NCBI GenBank assembly: GCA_015146655.1
Contig: VKHL01000015.1
Span: forward strand, 1-64,000
Origin: Ochromonas danica
Taxonomy: Eukaryota > Sar > Chrysophyceae > Chromulinales > Chromulinaceae
Direction of reading: 5' to 3'
DNA: 64,000 bases
The notes under the pieces are model-generated. The model was not told where the DNA came from. It did not search any database and saw nothing but the letters and a program-made list of their open reading frames with translations. How positions within the stretch are numbered: the stretch's first letter is position 1; each line of letters begins with the position of its first letter. Shown piece by piece: positions 9,434 to 20,400 of the stretch. The position numbers and the translations under genes were made by a program.

Positions 9434-9596
9434 CTGTCTTTCTCAGCAACGGATGTCAACTGATGTCAAACTAATAAGTTTTCATCGCTTGATCTATCTC
9501 TGGAATCTTTAATAAAGCAACAACATCACGCAGAAACAAACCAACCGGTAATACGCGGTTTTCATGTGGCAATCTGCAAGGTACAGTATCATCCAG

Positions 9597-9752
9597 TCAA
9601 CCAGTCATCAACCACTTGGTTCCCATTGTTCGGGAAGTCTCCAACAGTCTCCAGAGAGAGGCAACTCTCAACTGCCGGCTTCTGGGCTTCAACATTTCTG
9701 CCCGCTTCCTTGCTACAAACGGAACAATTTCTCTCTTCAGCGTAATTGAACA
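9597..9752 (+). mobile_element. Decayed second copy of the retrotransposon-like C-terminus
   Basis: The DNA around 9704-9745 resembles 4127-4163: both have CTACAA, GGAACAATTTC and CAGCGTAATTG or close to it. The upstream text reads LVPIVREVSN, comparable to LQKLVREIAP in the first relic. The similarity covers about 150 bp only. It is a fossil fragment with its reading frame broken. Confidence 0.45.
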
Positions 9753-9878
9753 AGCGGTCGAGATACAGAGAATAACCAAGGTAGAGAGGCGAGAGACAGC
9801 CATCAATCAAATCCATCAAAACAATAAAAGATATACTCACCTTATCATAGGGCAGTTTTTGAGCTTAACTATTGAACC

Positions 9879-11884
9879 ATGAAGCAAAAGAAAGCTTCTA
9901 GCCAGTCTGTCCTCTTTTTCATCTATACGCTTGGTAAGATTGATAAGACTGTTCATGCTATGCAGTCATATCTAACTGTCTCTTGTTCCAACTCACAAAT
10001 CGCATTATCCATATAGGTATTTGCGCGATGTGTGGAAGACAAATCTCGAGATGGCACATTGGTTAGTATTATTGACTTCTGGGAATGTGAGTGATCTGTT
10101 TGACCAGTGATTGCTCGATCTCATAGGATATGGAGAGTTTGGATTTGAGCTGTACTTGGTGGTGGTTGTAGTTTATGCCATGGCCTTCATCGCACTAACC
10201 TACAGCTTCGCTGAGCTGATCTCTATTGTTCCTTTCTCTGGCGGATGCTATGGTTACTCTCGCTGTGCCATGGGTCCCATGATGGGTTATGTAGCTGGCA
10301 TGTTCGAAGCAGCAAAGTACATTCTCTATGCCACTTTCAATATCAACCGCTTAGGCGACATCTTCCTTCAAGCCTATGGATTTGATGAGAAGTACCAGAT
10401 TATAGTCTGGCTGGCCTTCCTGATAGTCTTCAACCTCGTGCACTACTTCCAGACGAAGATGTTATGGTGGACCATAGCTCTCGTGGGGATTGCGATCTTT
10501 GTTATCCAGGTGATCTTCATCTTCGGAGCTACGAGTGAAGGATCGGTCACGAATATTCAAGCTTCTCGCTGGGACTCGGATCCGGACGCCTTTTTAAAGT
10601 CTCTGCCTTACGCTGTGTACATGCTGTCAGCTCTGGACGCTGTGCGCACTTGTGTGGATGATCAGGTGAGTGTGTTGTCAATTACATTTTATGGAACTGG
10701 CCTCATCTTCTACTTCAGCAGGGCAGCGATGTCGTCCCCAAAGCTTTGCTTCACATTATGGCTTGGTCCATAGTGGCTGCTTTTGCGTCCATTGTGGCTC
10801 AGTCCGCCTACAATTACGATGACCACAACCTGGTGAAAGAAGACTACGCCTATAACGTGGGACTGAGAATGGTCTTTTCTATGTCGAGCAATAACAAGTT
10901 TGTGACGCTGTTCTCTCTGCCTGGAGGATTGGGATGTAGTTTAGCGTTTCTATATTGCGCTGCTCGTCAAGTGAGGTCGATGGCAAGTTCAGGCTTGTTG
11001 CCTCCTTTCCTGGCCATGGGTCAGGGGGAGAGAGTGAAAGACATCAGTCAGCAGCCTATAGCTCAAGCCACTTCAGTGGTTCCCGGGAGCGCTCCGGCTG
11101 CAGAAGGAGGATTGAAAGCTGGCGATGATTTGGATAATTTGACTCAAGGTCATAAGCCAACGATGGCCGTATTTGCTTGTTCCTTGTTGTGTTTTAGCCT
11201 ATTATTGGTTGGTTACTATCTCATCAACGACTACAATGATATCTACACTGAGATGGGACAACTGTTGAACTCATCCATGTATCAATTTCTGATGATTTCT
11301 TATGTGATATTTACGACTCGCTTTTCAAATATGGAGAGAGGATTAAAGAGTCCTTTCGGTATCCCTGGAGCCATATATGCTATGGCCTTCTTTCTGTTGT
11401 TATTCATTGTGAGACTGCACTACACTCCGAAAAGTAACAAAGGATATGGTGTTACCTTAGTAGTGTTCACTGTGGGTATCTTAGTGTATTACTTTATGGT
11501 GGTTCAGAACCGTCAGTTCTTTTCGAAGGAAGAGCAAGAGAAGTTCATGAAGGCCTATGTTGTCAATGGTAAGAATCTCTTTGTCGATTAATGTATTTCG
11601 TTTGAGGTGCGTTGACGAGTTGTTGTGGTTCTATGAATGTCAACTGTTTAGCTAATAAGACTCGCAAAAGAGGCAGAAGCGGCAGCAATAGCAGACAAAG
11701 CAGCAAGAGCTCAGGTATGATGGGCATGCTGGCTGGAGCTGTGGGCTTTATTAAGAACAATGTCTCTCGAGGGGCCAGCAGTCGCAGTCGTGCTTCTTCC
11801 ATGTCTGGTCATAATAAAGCAGGAGCCGGCAGTCAAGGCAGTATTGCCGTTGCTGCTGGGCACAATGCAGTTGCTCCTGTCTAA
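9879..11884 (+). CDS. APC-superfamily amino acid/amine permease, five exons
   Basis: Exons at 9879-9933, 10017-10061, 10127-10665, 10722-11568 and 11652-11884 join in frame to 572 aa with GT-AG introns. About twelve hydrophobic segments are present. The early segment GYGEFGFELYLVVVVV, then TYSFAELISIVPFSGGCYGY with its Gly-rich turn, is the APC-family pattern of a helix-breaking Gly motif followed by an acidic FAEL. The closest general type is the ethanolamine or amino-acid-polyamine permeases. The N-terminus (MKQKKASSQS) and the C-terminal tail, rich in Arg/Ser/Gly (TRKRGRSGSNSR), are cytosolic in this family. The 45-nt exon 2 and the last splice are inferred from splice sites and frame. If the last intron is retained, the protein ends earlier at 11591. 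Substrate unknown. Confidence 0.85.
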
Positions 11885-12675
11885 TACAGGGCAACTATTT
11901 CCTAACATTCCTGCCGTAGGACAAGGACTGTGCTATATAATATCTGGTACAATAATTTTGCAGTTCATATATTTTTTCGAGCAACTCCTGAACCAATACG
12001 ATGGTGTCAGGGGTTAGTATCTTGATAACAAGTATTATTATTTCTTTCAGTTCTGATTTGAACGTCACTTTATACATATTGATAACGTTGCTTCATTGGA
12101 ATCCAGTTCTAGTACCCTTGCTGTATTAAATTATCTATGCCTGACTGGCAATTTCAAAGCTTGTGTCAACTTTGAATGATGATTTAGCTCTCTTAGTTAC
12201 TGTATATCAGTTAATTGATTAACTCTTAATTCTTAACTCTTCCGGCCAATTATTCAACACATTCGCACTGATTGTTAGACAGCGCTAAGTGTACCTAGAT
12301 TGCTCCTTGTCAAGCAATTGAGTTAACTTGGCTGATGCTCAGATCTGATATGTCGTGCTCTTATGATGAATGGCGAATTGGTTGAGTTGGGTTGGTGTAT
12401 CGTATCGCATCATATCGTGTACAGTGGGAACATTGGAGACTATGTGAGTCATACTTCCTGTGCTTGACTACCACCATTAACACTGGCCAGCATTATCGAT
12501 ATATAATACATTGCTGGTCCTATTAAAACGTACTTGATTTTCGGTTAGGTGCTTGTATAGCTTAGCATTCCGCATTAACACCTCTACTGGGAACGTCATG
12601 TTTGATGTTCGTCAAGGAGTGAACATGCTTTAATGTCAGACTTTCTCTTACAAACCAAAAACACACAAGCTTAGA
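11885..12675. other. Convergent intergenic region, about 790 bp
   Basis: This is AT-rich sequence between the 3' ends of the permease (+) and the tail-anchored protein (-). I see no RNA gene, long repeat or coding frame with recognisable content. Confidence 0.5.
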
Positions 12676-15378
12676 CTATGCCATGCGAGAATAAATGCGA
12701 TGAATAATAGTCACTGCGACTAACAATGTCACTAACACTATACTATAGGCTATCACCAAATCCAAATCCAATCCTTCTCCTCTCGACCAATACGCTCGCC
12801 ACCTCTGCCACAGACCTCTTCCACCTACTCCATTACGGTCCTTGGACGACATTTGTACGGGATGATTCTCTTCCTCTCTGTCTCCTTCCTTTCTATTGCT
12901 TGCTCCTCCACTGACCAAAGGTGTAGGCCGTAGTCGCTCTTCTTGCATCAAGACTAATTGCTTGCGAAGATCCATCAAATCTTCACTGAAATCTAATCAA
13001 ATAGAGATAAGAGACAAAAGAGGTCAGAGGAGATAAGCACATGACACAATTCCCTTATGTTAGCTAACCTTCTGAAGGACCTTGCCGCCGGCTTTCGATG
13101 TTACGAATCATCTCCTCTACGCTGTCTAACTTTCCCTCTAATAGGGCTGACCACGCCTTTAGGACATCCAAGTGTAAGATTCGTTGTTTCGTGAGATCTT
13201 GATCTATTCCTTCTGTGTTACTCCGACGATAACGAGCGTAGTAATTATCAGCTCGTCTCAGCTCATCAATCAGATATTGTCGATGGCCCAGGTGCAAGTA
13301 CACATGACTCAAGTGAAAGCTCAAGTCACCAGATGCTAAAGAGAAGTCCGTTGACAAGGTCACATCACAGTCTTCAACATCCGCTCGCATTTCAGCAGCA
13401 GATTCTAGGGCTCGTTGGGCCAATTCCAGCAAACCTCCACAAGCAGCACTCAATCCCGCTTGATACAACGCTAGCATTACCTCCACCTTGTGCTCTATAA
13501 CACTAACCTTCACAGAGTGCAATAGATCGGAATCTCCATTCTTTCTTTCAGCATTGTCTACCATCTTGCGATAGGCATTGGCTACCAATCTCCAAACATC
13601 ATGACAATGCTCGGCTCTTTCGGGAAGCACTTTTGTCTTACCCACTCGAAAAGCGGTTATTCCATAGCTGTCTATCAACAATTCTCCAGACTGCTTCCCT
13701 GCTCGAGCAGCCAGTGATGGCATGGAACTTTCCAAAGCAGCGCCTGCAGCACTTTCGAAGAGTTTGCTGGAGAACAGTTGGTATTGAGGATAATCTCTGA
13801 CGCGGTGACTTAACAACTCTTCAACTTCATCATAGAAGAACGATCGTGATGAAGATAACCAAGACTTGAATATATTGCTATACTCTTTATTGTCGAGGTC
13901 ATGCACACGGTCTTTGACTTGCATCACCACAGAACCAAGCGAGTATAAACTAGCTGCTCGAATTCTCTTGATAACCGCCAAAAGGGAAGCGATCTCTGCA
14001 GGTTTCTCCTTATCCTTAAGTACCTTCTTCAACAAGTGAATAGAAGTGGTTGCTAGGTGAAGTCGGTGTACAAGGTAATCATAACATCGTTCCCACTGGC
14101 TTTGGTCACGACAATAAGCTGAGAGCAAGTCATACAAGCCCAGCAGATGATAGACTGCTTCACCTAAATAGCCTCGAGGAGAGTCAAACAGTCCTTTAAT
14201 CCAAGACTTCAACATGTCTCCCCAAGTGTCGGTGGCAGTGGAGAAGGTCCACTGATTGACATTCAGTCGGCATGTCTCTTGTCCCAGCAGATGTACCACT
14301 TCTTCTTCCAAGCGACCTGCTAATAACCAAGTCCTCTTATATAAGTCCTCTTTATCATTAACTTCACGGTCACATTTCCATTGAAGTTGAACAATAGCAC
14401 TCATGGCTATAAGGACGGAAGGTTTTTGTAGACTTGCTGACAGAGGAATCGAAGACACCGTGCGACAGAGTGAAAGGTCACACTCTTCCCATGCCATATT
14501 CAAAACTTCCCATGCGTCCTCATCCTTTCTAATACAAATCAAATGCGATTAGCGTATAGACGTCAACATAGTTGGTTGGTCACTTACCTCCCAGAGAGAA
14601 GCAGTCGAGCAGCTAGCACTTGACCTTCAGCAAGAAATGCTCGGTCTAAATGATCATCCTTAGCGCATTGAGCAAGCTCAGACAGTATCGTACGCGAGGC
14701 GTCATTCCATCGCTCTTGTTTAATCAGATTGATAGTGACTGGCAGCACGTCTAACAAGTGCTCCCTCCAATACCTGCCAGACTGCTTCTGTAGAAGACTC
14801 TGTCTATGTGCACAGAGTTGTTTAATCTCTGTGATATCACTCATCCAACTAGCATCAGCATTCTCTTTCTTGGAGGCGATAGTCTCCATTGCCAGCAGAG
14901 AATCCTTCACAATTGCCAAGTGTTGATGCAAGAAAGGCGAAAGCCCCAAATAGCCATGTGCTTGGAAGTAATGGAAGCGGAAACTCTCACAATCGCTAAG
15001 TTGACAGAGAGCGTTTCTGTCTTCGAGAAAGTGTTTAAATTCTTCACATCTCTCAACAGCCTGGCAGAACTTGTCCTGCTTGACAAGACAGGCGATGAGA
15101 TTGAGAAAGGTGGAATGGAAGAGTTGTTGAGCCTTCTCCTTCATCAGTGCCATAGTCTCGAGAGAGGTTGAAGAGAGGTAGCGGAGAATCTCCTGGTAGG
15201 CTTCTGTGGCCTGGGCAAAATCTGACCTTTCGAACAGTTCTGTGGCCTTGTGGTGAAGAGAAGATAGTGATAATTGTAAGTTGTGAAGAGAATCTTCATC
15301 CTTCTCCTCCCATTCGTTCAAATCATCCCAACGAGAATAGTCAACAGCACCACGTGACATTTCTTCGTTTCCATCCAC
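12676..15378 (-). CDS. Large helical-repeat protein with C-terminal membrane anchor, unknown
   Basis: Three exons (15378-14588, 14528-13069, 12992-12676) join in frame to 855 aa. Most of the protein is helical with TPR-like character: an N-terminal repeat-like block (LSSLHHKATELFERSDFAQA, then EAYQEIL), and later YQAGLSAACGGLLELAQRAL and FHLSHVYLHLGHRQYLIDEL. The last exon gives a charged linker and then one hydrophobic helix (LVIAYSIVLVTLLVAVTII) eight residues from the end, a tail anchor for ER, peroxisome or mitochondrial outer membrane. I do not recognise the family. KIF-binding protein and TTC-type proteins were considered but no diagnostic motif fits. It is divergently placed from the DUF711 gene with 314 bp between. 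Confidence 0.75.
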
Positions 15379-15692
15379 AACAAATCAAATCAAATCTGAG
15401 GACAAACAGAGGGATCTGATGATCTGATCAGATTCCACACACGTACAGCATGCAGCGTTCACTGAGGGAAAGTCATCAATCCAGAGATATTTCTCGACAT
15501 TTTCTGTGCTAGTTATTCTCGACTTTGTGGAGTTATAAAGTTCATCTTCCCACATCTCCCAGCCTCCCAGAGCCCCACACAGCAACACATCATCACCTCT
15601 TCACCTCCTTCTCTCTCACACAGACTGCCGCCTCAACGCAACGCCCCCGTCCTTGTGGCTCCTGGACTCCCTACGTCACAAACGAAAGCAAG
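15379..15692. promoter_or_regulatory. Divergent intergenic (bidirectional promoter) region
   Basis: These 314 bp separate the starts of the tail-anchored protein (-) and the DUF711 gene (+). TCTGATGATCTGATCAGAT (15414-15432) is a near-palindrome. A pyrimidine-rich, C-rich stretch (15544-15626) precedes the DUF711 start and looks like 5' UTR. No TATA box is obvious. Confidence 0.45.
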
Positions 15693-16892
15693 ATGAAGAT
15701 TCGTGCTGTAACTATTGGAATTAGACTTACTAGTGATGACCTTGAGAACTTGGAAGCTCTCAAGTTGAAGCTTGTTGCTGCCCTGGACAAAGTGAAAGCC
15801 ATTAAATTGAAGCTCGAAAATGATGGCCAGATTGTGCAGACTTTGCGCATCTCCCTCAACTCCTTCGAACAGTGGTTGTTACCTGCTATTGCGAAATCTG
15901 GCAGACCATTAGTTGACGTTGTCAAGGAGCTGGATGCAGTTATTGCCTCCACGGGTGTTGACTTCTGCAGCTTTGGTTATGCCAGCACTGCCGAAGGCCT
16001 TGCCCATGTCACAGACATTCTGGCCAATGCCAATGTGTCTATCTCTGCCGCTTTAGGAAAGGCAGGAGATGTGTCTGTTGACCGAGCGCTCTCGATTCAA
16101 GCGGCCAAGATCGCTTTTGATTTGGCTAAGCGCTGCGGGGATTTGGCCAACTTCCGCTATTGCGCTTCTTTTAACTGTCCTCCCAACATCCCCTTTTTCC
16201 CTGTTTCCTATCATGAGGGTCCTGAGACCATTGCAACCATTGCCTTGGAGAATGGTGATCTAATCTCTCTTGGTTGTCGTGCGGCTAAGAACCACACAGA
16301 CGCCCGCAACAACCTCACGAACATTCTCGTGGAGAAGCTCACTCCAATTGAGAAGGTCGCCACTGCTGCCTGCGAAGAATTGGGAATAACTTATGGGGGT
16401 ATTGATGCAACCTTTAATCCTGGTCTGCCTATGGCGGACAGCATTGGCAAAGGCCTTGAGGAGCTGCTGCCCGAGGGATTCAAGTTTGGTCAACCCGGCA
16501 CTTTAGCTGCCGTGACAACCTTAACCACTGCAATCAAAGCTCTGGCTGCTGAGAAAAAGATCAAGACCGTTGGTTATTGTGGATTGATGTTGCCTGTTAT
16601 GGAGGATCTGGTACTAGCAGCGAGAGCTTCCGAACAGCCTCCTTCGTTTGCCCTTCGTGATGTCCTCTTCTTTTCTAGTGTATGTGGTTGTGGCATTGAT
16701 ACTGTGCCTATTCCTGCTGATAGCGATCCAGCCCATCTGGCGGCAGTCTATGAGGATGTTGCTGCCATGGCATACCGCCTACAGAAGCCTCTTGCTTGCC
16801 GTGTACTCCCTATGAATGGTCTCCAAGTAGGCGATATGACTGATGTCGTGAACCCTTATCTGTGCAATGCTCGCGTTTTCTCCTTGCTTTAA
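15693..16892 (+). CDS. DUF711 / UPF0210 family protein
   Basis: The 399-aa intronless protein matches the DUF711 (UPF0210) family, known mainly from bacteria and archaea. It has MKIRAVTIGIRL at the start, SFGYASTAEGLAHVTDILAN, FPVSYHEGP, FNPGLPMADSIGKGLEE and SVCGCGIDTVPIPAD. The family is uncharacterised biochemically but is structurally related to glycyl-radical-like folds in the literature. I make no functional claim. The ATG at 15693 begins exactly at the conserved start. The open frame extends upstream through pyrimidine-rich sequence that is probably 5' UTR. The absence of introns and the prokaryotic distribution of the family allow an origin by gene transfer. Confidence 0.9.
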   Translation: MKIRAVTIGIRLTSDDLENLEALKLKLVAALDKVKAIKLKLENDGQIVQTLRISLNSFEQWLLPAIAKSGRPLVDVVKELDAVIASTGVDFCSFGYASTAEGLAHVTDILANANVSISAALGKAGDVSVDRALSIQAAKIAFDLAKRCGDLANFRYCASFNCPPNIPFFPVSYHEGPETIATIALENGDLISLGCRAAKNHTDARNNLTNILVEKLTPIEKVATAACEELGITYGGIDATFNPGLPMADSIGKGLEELLPEGFKFGQPGTLAAVTTLTTAIKALAAEKKIKTVGYCGLMLPVMEDLVLAARASEQPPSFALRDVLFFSSVCGCGIDTVPIPADSDPAHLAAVYEDVAAMAYRLQKPLACRVLPMNGLQVGDMTDVVNPYLCNARVFSLL

Positions 16893-17462
16893 ACTGTCCC
16901 GCGAACGGTAAATGGGCGTGCAAGGCACATAATCAAGTTAGTTAGCCAGTTTGAATAGTTGTAGTATGGCAGGAGTTTACAGATAGCCTAACATAAATCC
17001 GATAGTATTCATCGGCTTGGAGCTTTCTTAGTACTTAAATGGTTTAACAAATCTCCAGACGTGCTCATTACAGAAGTGCTTGTTTTGTTTTCCATTGCTT
17101 TTGTTTCCACTTCTGAACGATTATCATTAATCAACACTGTCACTGCCCTTATACCACAAAGCCAAATCAAATGGAAGTGGAAATTTTCTTTTGTACTAAA
17201 CAGAAGATAGTTAACAAAACTGCATGTGTAGACTATTATTCAGATCGCCATCTACCCAGTAATAGCCTGCCATAACTTGGACAAGCTCAAGCTCAAGCTC
17301 ATGACGTTTGAGCTTTGATCTCGCATATTATTGCGTGGTGAGGTAATAATAACAGTAATTGCGTGGGAGGTAATAATCTTAGTGGGGGTGTCTGGGTCAT
17401 CCATTTCATCAATTCCTTTCCCCTTCCTCGTCCTTCTTCACACCAAAAGATACCCCTTAACC
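16893..17462. other. Intergenic region with a palindromic AAGCTC repeat
   Basis: This lies between two plus-strand genes. At 17283-17314 three AAGCTC units are followed by ATGACGT and then the inverse TTTGAGCTT, giving a hairpin around a CRE-like ATGACGT core. It lies 149 bp upstream of the PHD-protein start and may be regulatory. Nothing else was seen. Confidence 0.5.
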
Positions 17463-20400
17463 ATGGCGTCAGAATATCGATCAGGGGATGAATTATGGCG
17501 TGAAGTAATGAAAGTGCAAGTGGAACGCCACGGTGAAATAGCGAGCAAGCGATGGAAAGCAGTTTCCAGAGAAGTCGCCGAGTGTGTCTTGTGCGATGAG
17601 CTAGGAGGCGGTGCCCTCATACGCTGTAATCATGAGAAATGTAATAAATACTTTCACTTAGACTGTGCTTTCCATAACGGTGGATTGTCACTCTCGGACA
17701 GTGGACTACTCACTTACGAATGCGATGCCCACTTCAAACACGTCGTCTTTTGTAAATGTCGTACAAAATATGAAAATACGAAACCCATGGTTTTTTGTGA
17801 TGAATGTTGTGATTGGTATCATGAAAGTTGTGAAAATATCAAACCAAATGACTTGGATCAATTGGATAAATATATCTGCACCAATTGTCGTGCTGTTTTG
17901 AAAACAGGAAAACATATCACGCAGTCAGTCAAAGATAAAAATCTTGAAAAAGAAGCACGATCATTTGCCAATCAAAATGCCATTACGGCAGTTGGTATTT
18001 TAGTTGAAATTGCTTCTCAGGTGTGTCCCGTGATGGACAGTCTCTATGGACACTCCACTGACCCTGTGGAGATCTCAGACGTCCGGGAAATCATCGACTA
18101 TCTGTCTTCCGCGGCTTTCCGACCACCTAAAGCATCCAATGAGTCAATGGAAGAAGGCGACAAAGCAAAGTCCGATGAGGCGGACTTCATACAGTCTTTG
18201 GGTGTCTTGCCTCTGCTCGTCTTGTGGAAGCAACATGCTGTAAAGTATCTGGACAGATGGGCTGGCTGGCAGCAGTCTGTTGTAGCAGTATGTCAAGACT
18301 TTGTGCAAGATAATGAGCAGGCGAGCATCTCCTTGCGTGCGGATCGGATTCCCAAAGTGACTGCCTTCTTAAAGACTTTACAAACATTAGAGAAAGAGCG
18401 CACGGGTAGTGGGAACAACTCTGAGAAAGACTTAGAAGCTTATCATGCTTTTGTTGATTGTGTGCAATGGATGCAAGATTTCCTCCAAACTCTTCACTCT
18501 TCGCAAAATGCTAATTGGACCTTTTCCATCACTTCCCACTTAAGAGCCGTGAATGCAAAATCAAAACGTCTTCATGCTTTTCCTAACGACACAGTTTGTA
18601 AAGTTATGAAAGAGTTTTTCCAATCGTTTGTTCGTAAAGCAAGTGAGACGACTGCTAAGATGGGGAATTGGATTGCGAAGGCGAGCAAGATTAACGATCC
18701 AGACAAACGAACAGAAGATTACAAACTGGAAGATCTGGAAGCATTCGCATCTTCTGCTGCAGGTTAGTTATAATATATGTTAACTAGTGTTATTGTCGTG
18801 TTTCTAATCAGCTTTGTGTTTATCGTAGAATTCCCTTGTAGACCGTATCTTAGCGATGAGTTGGAGCAATTGATTAGCACTGGACGCAGTCTTGAGGAAC
18901 AACTCAAACAAGCTCTTGATATTACAGCATGGCAAGAAGACCAATTAGAGGAAATAGACAAACAGGTTCGATTTATTGATTTTCATCTTCTCGTTTGTTT
19001 GTGGTCATCATAGTTAATATTGTTGTGGCAAATGCAGAAAAACGCATTGGGTCTGCTGCTTCCCTCGGAGAATATCTTCGCAATAGTGAAGCAATCTGCT
19101 TTGTGTATCAAGGCATTCCAGATTGCTTCTATGGAAGGTCGCTTACAGTTATCCATTGCCAGTTCTCTGTTGGAAGAGCTGGAGTCATCACTGAATCAAT
19201 TGAAAGCTGTCCCCTCTCCAGCACCTGCTCTCTGTGCTACTATGATAACTGAGATAGAGTTCTCCTCAGTCCACCTTCGTCAGTCACTCAGTCAAGCTCA
19301 AGATGATGCAACCGCCTTTCACCAGCAGTATACATCAGATGTTGCTGTGGACGAGGTCAATAAGTTGTTGGAACGCTTCCAAAGCCATATGATAATCATG
19401 CCTGAGGAAGAACTGTTGATTTTCATTCGTGACTCCCTCTCTCTCGGAAGTCTCTCTGAGCAGTACCTCTCCAATAGTGTTTCGTTCTCCATGGAAGATC
19501 TTGAGAACCTCCTGGAAAATATCCGCAATGCTATATCGAATACTGTCATAGATCCATTCCCGCAAGTAGCGGAGCGTAAACTGTCTCTCAAGAAGCATCT
19601 ATCCTCTTTAACATCTCTGCACAGTGATGCTGAGAAACGGTGGAGTTTAGTATCCAGTGCTGTGCAAGATCTTCAGCAGGGTATGGCTGTCACTTTCGAA
19701 GTACTTCGCGATCTTCTTCAAGCTGCAGAGCAAACTGGTGTTGGTAATGATGCTATTGCCCAATTGGCGAAGCAATCTTTGGAGGAAGGAAAGGCGAAGG
19801 AGAATGAATGTGTTGAGAGACTTGCAAGCATAACGGAGCCAACTGTTGAAAGTCTGACGAATGCTAAGGTCATCTTGGATATTGTTCATCGCCATCCAAT
19901 TCCTTTGCTCACAGCCTCTCGTGTGAGACTTCGCTATGAGGCATGTGAGGTCGCTGTATTGTGTGCCAAGGTTCTCAAAGCTTCATCCGATGAGCGCCAA
20001 ACGCTGGATCCTGTGCACCTTCGTGACTGTAGGCAAAAGATTCAAAAACTGGAGAATCAACTCAGCACGGAATCAGCTACTGATCACAGTATTGAAGACA
20101 GGTTCTTGCAACAAGTGCGTGAGCCATTCCTAACCACTGCTTGGAAACATGAAGTTCAAGGCATTCTTTCCAAGAAAACGGAGTGCAGTTTGACAGTTGC
20201 TGAGAAATTGTTGTCTAAAGGACAAGAATTGAAATTAGGATTGGAGTCTACGGCAGAATGGATGGGATTACAGCAGGCTACAGAGGCAGCTCGCAACGTG
20301 GCGACTGATGGAGAGAGAATTCTTCTTGTATCTCGAGCATTATTGCAAACTGAAGCGATTGGTGGAGATGATATCGGCAAGCTGGGCAGCATGTCTTTGA

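Noticed and set aside
12676-15378. KIF-binding protein (KIFBP)
   Set aside because: Both are helical-repeat proteins, but the C-terminal region does not match and this protein has a tail anchor.
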